Assembly: GCA_020073495.1 (NCBI GenBank)
Contig: JAIQFD010000002.1
Location: 372,001-436,000, forward strand
DNA from: Terriglobia bacterium
GTDB lineage: Bacteria > Acidobacteriota > Terriglobia > Terriglobales > Acidobacteriaceae
DNA length: 64,000 bases
Reading direction: 5' to 3'
Shown: in pieces, positions 59,857-64,000 of the stretch
How positions within the stretch are numbered: the stretch's first letter is position 1
Layout of the letters: each line of letters opens with the position of its first letter
Position numbers and translations under genes: made by a program
Notes under the pieces: generated by a model
What the model saw: only the letters and a program-made list of their open reading frames with translations
Told to the model about the DNA's origin: nothing
Databases searched by the model: none

Positions 59857-61827
59857 TCAGTCCAGGGAGCAGCCGCAGTCGGGCACGGGCACGTGTTTCT
59901 TCAGGAATTCGGCGATCCGCTTGTTGGAGTCGATCTGGTTCTCGATGCGGGAGAAGCCGTGCCCTTCGTTCTCGTAGATCGTCAGGGCGGCCACGCCGCC
60001 ACGCTTCATGAGTTCGTCCGCTATCTGCTGCGACTCCTCTTTCGGGCAGCGCGGATCGTTACCCCCGGCCAGGATCAGCAGCGGCGCCTTGATTTTGTCG
60101 ATGAAGAAGATCGGGGAACGCTCTGTCCACAGGTCCTTGTTCTTCTCCGGATCTCCCATGGTGGCGCGGTCGCTTTCCTGGAGCTGTGGGTCCTCGTTCT
60201 TGAACTCGGTGAACCAATTGACGAAGGGCACGATGGGCACGCCTGCCGCCCAGAGGTCGGGCGCCTTGGTCACGGCCATCATGGTCAGGTACCCGCCGTA
60301 GCTCCCGCCCATTGCGACCAGCTTCTTTGGGTCCACGTACCCGGTCTTCTTGATCCACTCTACTGCGGCGAGCGCATCAGCCAAATCGCCGCCGCCCATG
60401 TCCATCTGGTTCGCCTGGAGGAATTCCTTACCGTATCCCGTACCTCCGCGATAGTTCGGCGCAACGACCACGTATCCCTGGTTCACCAGGAATTGGATTT
60501 GGCGGTTGAAACCGTTCACCGTCTGCGATTGCGGCCCGCCGTGGATGTACACGATGGCGGGCAGCTTGTTCTCCCGTGGCATGTTGTAGGGGATGTAGAC
60601 GAACGCCGAGATCTGCCACTTGCCATCCGTGCTCGGATAATGCACCAGGAACGGCTCGACCAGGTCCCCCGACCGTACACCGGCGACAAGCGAGTTCGTG
60701 ATCTGCTTCGATTGTTTGCTGCGCAGGTCGTACACCCAAACGTCATTCGGCGCCTTGGGACCATTGTGGTAATACAGGATCCGCGAGCCATCGCGGCTGA
60801 ATTCCGTGTTGGCGCCGCCACCCGGCACGTTCAGCCCCTTGGGCAAGGGAAGAGCCTGCGAGTGCTTGGTCGCGAGCTCATACAGGTAAAGGTCGACATT
60901 ACCGTCCACATTCGCGGTGAACGTCGCGACCTTGCCATCAGGCGAGAAATTGCCGCCCGAGATTTCCCATTTATCTTGCGTGATCCATCCGACCTTCTTC
61001 GTCGCGATGTCGAGCAGCGCAACGTTCTCGTAGCCGTTGGCGGCATTCGATGTGACCAGCAGCGTCTTTCCGTCCTCCGACCAGTCGTTGACCTCCCAGA
61101 GCTGCTCTCCGTTGTGCTCCGTAAGGTTCGTTCTTTGTCCGCTCTTAAGGTCGATCGTCCAGACGTTTGCGTCGCGTCCGTTGGCGTGCGCGAGCGTAGC
61201 TGCTATCCGTTTTCCGTCCTTCGACCACAGTGGCCGCCAGTACGACCATTCCTTCGGCGTGTCCGAGGTCAGGGGCCGTGGCCGCCGCGTCAGCATGTCC
61301 ATCAGGTGGATCTCGAAATTCGCTCCCGTCTTCGGCTTCACGACGTAGGCCAGCGTCTTGCCATCCGGCGACCAGGCCGGCCCTTCCTCGGCGATCTCGG
61401 GGGTGTTGGTGATGTTGGTGACGTCCCCGTTCGCCGTGCTCACCAGGAACAGGTCCCACTGCTCGTTGCCGTTGGTGTCAGACTGGTAGGCAATGTACCG
61501 GCCATCTGGCGACCAGGCCGGCGCTCCCTGCCGCTGCTCGCTGACGGTCAACTGCTCCGGCCATCCGCCGTCGGCGGGGACGGTCCAGATGTTGTTCCGT
61601 CCGCTGATGTTGCTGACGAACGCGATCCGTTTCCCGTCGGGCGACCACGACGTGCCTCCGACAATGCGCGTCATGTATAGCTTGTCGACGGAGAAGGTGA
61701 GCAGGTCCTGCTTGGGCTTGCTCTTGACCTGCTGAGGGTCGGTGATGAACTGCGAGGTGAGCGTCATTTGTCCGAGAACTTCCGTTGCCATCAGTAGCAC
61801 CACAAAGAGGATCGGTAGGTTGCGCAT
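59857..61827 (-). CDS. Prolyl oligopeptidase-family (S9) exported peptidase
   Basis: A 656-residue protein. A signal peptide (MRNLPILFVVLLMATEVLGQ) is followed by a beta-propeller with repeated WSPDGKR-type units (~50-370), then an alpha/beta-hydrolase domain. The catalytic serine is in GGSYGGYLTMMAV (~507), the Asp in LAGGNDPRCPKE and the His in YENEGHGF. This is the dipeptidyl/acylaminoacyl peptidase arrangement, probably periplasmic. Propeller repeats explain the strong internal repetition of the DNA. The gene is downstream of nth on the minus strand. Confidence 0.9.
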   Translation of the reverse strand: MRNLPILFVVLLMATEVLGQMTLTSQFITDPQQVKSKPKQDLLTFSVDKLYMTRIVGGTSWSPDGKRIAFVSNISGRNNIWTVPADGGWPEQLTVSEQRQGAPAWSPDGRYIAYQSDTNGNEQWDLFLVSTANGDVTNITNTPEIAEEGPAWSPDGKTLAYVVKPKTGANFEIHLMDMLTRRPRPLTSDTPKEWSYWRPLWSKDGKRIAATLAHANGRDANVWTIDLKSGQRTNLTEHNGEQLWEVNDWSEDGKTLLVTSNAANGYENVALLDIATKKVGWITQDKWEISGGNFSPDGKVATFTANVDGNVDLYLYELATKHSQALPLPKGLNVPGGGANTEFSRDGSRILYYHNGPKAPNDVWVYDLRSKQSKQITNSLVAGVRSGDLVEPFLVHYPSTDGKWQISAFVYIPYNMPRENKLPAIVYIHGGPQSQTVNGFNRQIQFLVNQGYVVVAPNYRGGTGYGKEFLQANQMDMGGGDLADALAAVEWIKKTGYVDPKKLVAMGGSYGGYLTMMAVTKAPDLWAAGVPIVPFVNWFTEFKNEDPQLQESDRATMGDPEKNKDLWTERSPIFFIDKIKAPLLILAGGNDPRCPKEESQQIADELMKRGGVAALTIYENEGHGFSRIENQIDSNKRIAEFLKKHVPVPDCGCSLD

Positions 61828-61835
61828 GAGCTGTC

Positions 61836-62681
61836 CTAGGGTTTTGCGGTCTTATGCTTTTCCACCGTGCTCCATGTCTTGTCCGCGGCGTGGCAGAGGT
61901 TCTCCAGGGGGCAATCGGCGCATTTGGGCGTACGCGCGACGCACAGCGCCCTCCCGTGGTGGATGATCTGGTGCGAGAAATCGATCCACTTCGCCTGCGG
62001 GATCACCTTCATCAGGTCCTGCTCGATCTTCTGCGGGTCATCGTTCTTGGTCAACTCCAGCCGCCGCGAGATGCGGTGTACGTGGGTATCGACCACCACC
62101 CCTACCGCTTTATGGAACCACGTACCCAGGACCACATTCGCGGTCTTGCGGGCAACGCCGGGCATCTCCAGCAGCTCTTCCATCGTGTCCGGCACCTGCC
62201 CTCCGTGCCGTTCCACCACCGCCTTGGCCGCGCCGACGATGGACTTGGATTTGTTCCGGAAAAATCCTGTTGAGCGGATATCCGGTTCGAGCTGCTCGGG
62301 CTTGAGTCGCGCAAAATCCGCTGGAGTCGGATACTTTTCAAAGATGACTGGCGTGACCATGTTCACGCGCGCGTCCGTGCACTGCGCCGATAGGATGGTC
62401 GAGACCAGCAGCTCCCACGCGGATTTGTGGTGCAGCGCACAGGTAACGCCCGGATACCGTTCGTCCAGCCGCCGCAGGATCTCGCGCACGCGATCCGGCG
62501 CAACCGGGTTGTAACCCGCGGGTGGCTGGCCTGTCGCCGGCTTCGGTGCCTTCGCCTTGGCGGCCGGCCGGACTTCTTTTCTTCCCTTCGTGGGCGTGAT
62601 CGTGGGGCGGGCCAGCGCCTTGCGCGCTCCTTCGTGCCGTCCCGTCTTTGCGGGCTGTCGGGGGATGACTCCTCGGACCAT
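61836..62681 (-). CDS. nth: Endonuclease III
   Basis: A 281-residue base-excision glycosylase/AP lyase. The helix-hairpin-helix is EMPGVARKTANVVLG with the catalytic lysine in GVARK, and the catalytic aspartate in VVDTHVHRISRRL. The 4Fe-4S cluster ligands form CVARTPKCADCPLENLC (C-x7-C-x2-C-x5-C). It removes oxidised pyrimidines. The N-terminal ~65 residues are a basic, Pro/Ala/Lys-rich extension not found in E. coli Nth; the true start could be internal (conserved part from ~residue 60). A short spacer precedes the S9 peptidase. Confidence 0.9.
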   Translation of the reverse strand: MVRGVIPRQPAKTGRHEGARKALARPTITPTKGRKEVRPAAKAKAPKPATGQPPAGYNPVAPDRVREILRRLDERYPGVTCALHHKSAWELLVSTILSAQCTDARVNMVTPVIFEKYPTPADFARLKPEQLEPDIRSTGFFRNKSKSIVGAAKAVVERHGGQVPDTMEELLEMPGVARKTANVVLGTWFHKAVGVVVDTHVHRISRRLELTKNDDPQKIEQDLMKVIPQAKWIDFSHQIIHHGRALCVARTPKCADCPLENLCHAADKTWSTVEKHKTAKP

Positions 62682-62734
62682 AGCGACCCACGAGATTACA
62701 ATGGCGCCTGTACCCGCTACAATGACCGATTCCT

Positions 62735-63607
62735 GTGGGAAAAAGAACGCCGATCACGAATGCTGACATACAGGCCGCCCGTAAACCCCTGCCCGCGCTG
62801 CCCCTGACCATCGAAGGCTCCAGCGTCTTGCACCAGATGATGCGCGTCCGGTGGTCTGCTTGGCGCAAGGTTCCGGCAGGCGAAAAGCAGGCCTTGGTCA
62901 AGGAAGCCGCTGCTGCCCTCGAGCCACTCGAGCAGACCGGCGAGACGGCTCTCTACTCCATGCTCGGGCACAAGGGTGACTTGATGCTTGTCCACTTCCG
63001 CGACTCCTTCGATGAGCTCAACGCGGCCGAGATACGACTGCAGAACCTGCAGCTGGCCGACTACCTGGAACCCTCGACTTCGTACCTCTCCGTCGTTGAG
63101 CTCGGTCTCTACGAATCTACCGTGAAGCTCTACAGGTCCCTGGTCGAGCGCGGTGTCGAGCCCAACACACCGGAGTGGAACAAGGAAACGGAAGAAGTCA
63201 TGGCCCGGCAGAAGCAGGCGATGTCGGCGCGCCTGTTCCCCAAGATCCCCGATTCGCGCTACATCTGCTTCTACCCCATGGACCGTCGCCGCGGGGAAGA
63301 CAAGAACTGGTACACCCTCCCCATCGAAGAGCGGCAGCGCCAGATGGACGAGCACGGCCAGGTCGGCCGCCGCTATGCCGGCAAAGTGCAGCAGATCATC
63401 ACCGGCTCCATCGGCTTCGACGACTGGGAGTGGGGCGTGGACCTCTTCGCCCAGGACCCGATGATCTTTAAGAAGCTGATCTACGAGATGCGTTTCGACG
63501 AGGTCAGCGCCGTGTACGCGCTCTTCGGCACCTTCTACGTCGGCATTCGTGTGCCCGGCGCTCAACTCGGCAAACTGCTCAGCGGGGAGGCGCCCGGCAG
63601 GGGCTAG
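62735..63607 (+). CDS. hemQ: Coproheme decarboxylase HemQ (chlorite dismutase family)
   Basis: A 290-residue chlorite-dismutase-fold protein of the HemQ type. Landmarks are ICFYPMDRRRGEDKNWY (catalytic tyrosine region), EHGQVGRRYAGKVQQ (with the proximal-side His) and GSIGFDDWEWGVDLFA. HemQ decarboxylates coprohaem to haem b in the coproporphyrin-dependent pathway. The start is GTG 62735 (no in-frame ATG). It belongs to the same pathway as hemA, hemC and hemD at 55638-58663, but is transcribed separately, divergent from nth across a short promoter region. Confidence 0.88.
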   Translation: MGKRTPITNADIQAARKPLPALPLTIEGSSVLHQMMRVRWSAWRKVPAGEKQALVKEAAAALEPLEQTGETALYSMLGHKGDLMLVHFRDSFDELNAAEIRLQNLQLADYLEPSTSYLSVVELGLYESTVKLYRSLVERGVEPNTPEWNKETEEVMARQKQAMSARLFPKIPDSRYICFYPMDRRRGEDKNWYTLPIEERQRQMDEHGQVGRRYAGKVQQIITGSIGFDDWEWGVDLFAQDPMIFKKLIYEMRFDEVSAVYALFGTFYVGIRVPGAQLGKLLSGEAPGRG

Positions 63608-63655
63608 CGCGGCGGTCATTGACGCCGCGCCTCACGGCGGCTACCCTGATGCCCT

Positions 63656-63883
63656 ATGGCAGTCAAATCCATACAGCTCGGACAAGTCTGGCGTAATAAC
63701 GAAGACGGGCAGAACTACCTTGTGACCAAGCTCTACAACGAACTGTTCACGCAGTACGCCATGCTGCGCCCGGCCAGCGCGGCGGCCGCCTCGACCGACA
63801 CCATTCGCGTCAAGGTGCTGAAGGGCGCCGATGGCGCTTCACTGCCGGGGTATACCTACGCGCAGGAATCCCAGGAGTTCTGA
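63656..63883 (+). CDS. Small conserved-looking protein of unknown function
   Basis: A 75-residue protein (ATG 63656, 49 bp after hemQ). It is a compact beta-rich sequence: QLGQVWRNNEDGQNYLVTKL, FTQYAMLRPASAA, and TIRVKVLKGADG, ending in Glu/Phe. There is no signal peptide, helix bundle or cysteine. The GQVWRNNEDGQNYLVTKLY opening resembles small single-domain proteins that read like a DUF951/SH3-type barrel, but I cannot assign it. Possibly co-transcribed with hemQ. Function unknown. Confidence 0.6.
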   Translation: MAVKSIQLGQVWRNNEDGQNYLVTKLYNELFTQYAMLRPASAAAASTDTIRVKVLKGADGASLPGYTYAQESQEF

Positions 63884-63902
63884 TCGCACCCAACGAGCCC
63901 TT

Positions 63903-64000
63903 ATGCAACCGTTCGCTTGCCCGCACTGCGGCTCCCACAGCTACACGATCCGGCTCGCCGGGTGCAATGTGACCAATGCTACGCTGGAAGAGACCCTCGT
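63903..64000 (+). CDS. Zinc-ribbon protein, 5' part (3' end outside window)
   Basis: The gene starts at ATG 63903 and runs off the window end. The visible 32 residues begin MQPFACPHCGSHSYTIRLAG, an opening with a C-x2-C zinc-ribbon half, so a small metal-binding protein is likely. It follows the 75-residue protein after 19 bp on the same strand. Too short to assign further. Confidence 0.5.
   Translation, partial: MQPFACPHCGSHSYTIRLAGCNVTNATLEETL

Noticed and set aside
59812-61680. 622-codon plus-strand open frame across the S9 peptidase
   Set aside because: It is the antisense shadow of the beta-propeller peptidase gene, which has a signal peptide and a complete catalytic triad on the other strand.

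Overview
The window looks like a chromosomal segment of a Gram-negative acidobacterium (Acidobacteriota, probably Terriglobia). This is inferred from high G+C, tightly packed 4-bp-overlap operons, squalene/hopanoid genes including hpnJ, a HemQ-type haem pathway, an AT-richer accessory island, and intergenic imperfect tandem and palindromic repeats. No rRNA, tRNA, CRISPR array, IS element or prophage was recognised.

Layout. 1-4916: squalene/hopanoid locus (hpnC partial, hpnD, hpnE on +; hpnJ and two half-size EamA transporters on -). 4917-6119: repeat-rich spacer with a small Cys/His-rich protein. 6120-9345: AT-richer restriction-modification island (C5 cytosine methyltransferase, ParB-like protein, PD-(D/E)xK nuclease, Vsr nuclease). 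9346-9778: palindromic repeats. 9779-16897: glycosyltransferase, MacB-type permease, methyltransferase, lgt, and an envelope export set (TolC-like, TPR, HlyD-like). 17201-20577: queF, MFS transporter, membrane glycosyltransferase, OB-fold protein. 20698-21225: an AhpD-like gene whose second redox cysteine codon is TGA followed by a SECIS-like hairpin, so a likely selenoprotein. 21342-22135: RsbW/STAS anti-sigma pair. 22366-24937: MgtE-N/CBS protein with a divergent Nramp transporter. 24941-31925: Nudix, GAF, a two-subunit molybdenum hydroxylase, a NifU-like scaffold, cytochrome c, and the accessory genes xdhC and mocA with a HAD phosphatase. 31974-42460: GT39, zinc dehydrogenase, lone nuoB, PLP decarboxylase plus GHMP kinase, CPBP protease, nadE, DsbA-like protein. 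42500-50999: galT, mutS and a peptidoglycan-recycling run (nagZ, anmK, peptide-binding lipoprotein). 51077-54646: YmdB-type phosphodiesterase, secretin, small proteins. 54826-58663: ccsA-like, hemA, hemC, hemD behind a CRP-type palindrome. 58664-64000: K+ channel, S9 peptidase, nth, hemQ, small proteins.

Connections. HpnD, HpnC and HpnE take farnesyl diphosphate to squalene, and HpnJ modifies the hopanoid head group. HemA, HemC, HemD and HemQ belong to one haem pathway (coproporphyrin branch), next to a cytochrome c assembly factor. XdhC, MocA, the Mo hydroxylase subunits and a cytochrome c could form a maturation and electron-transfer module. NagZ, AnmK and the peptide-binding lipoprotein fit cell-wall recycling. 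The strongest unusual signals are the TGA-containing AhpD gene, the four-gene island with an embedded ParB-like protein, the altered Nramp metal site with its MgtE-N/CBS partner, and the TGTGA-N6-TCACA site before the haem operon.
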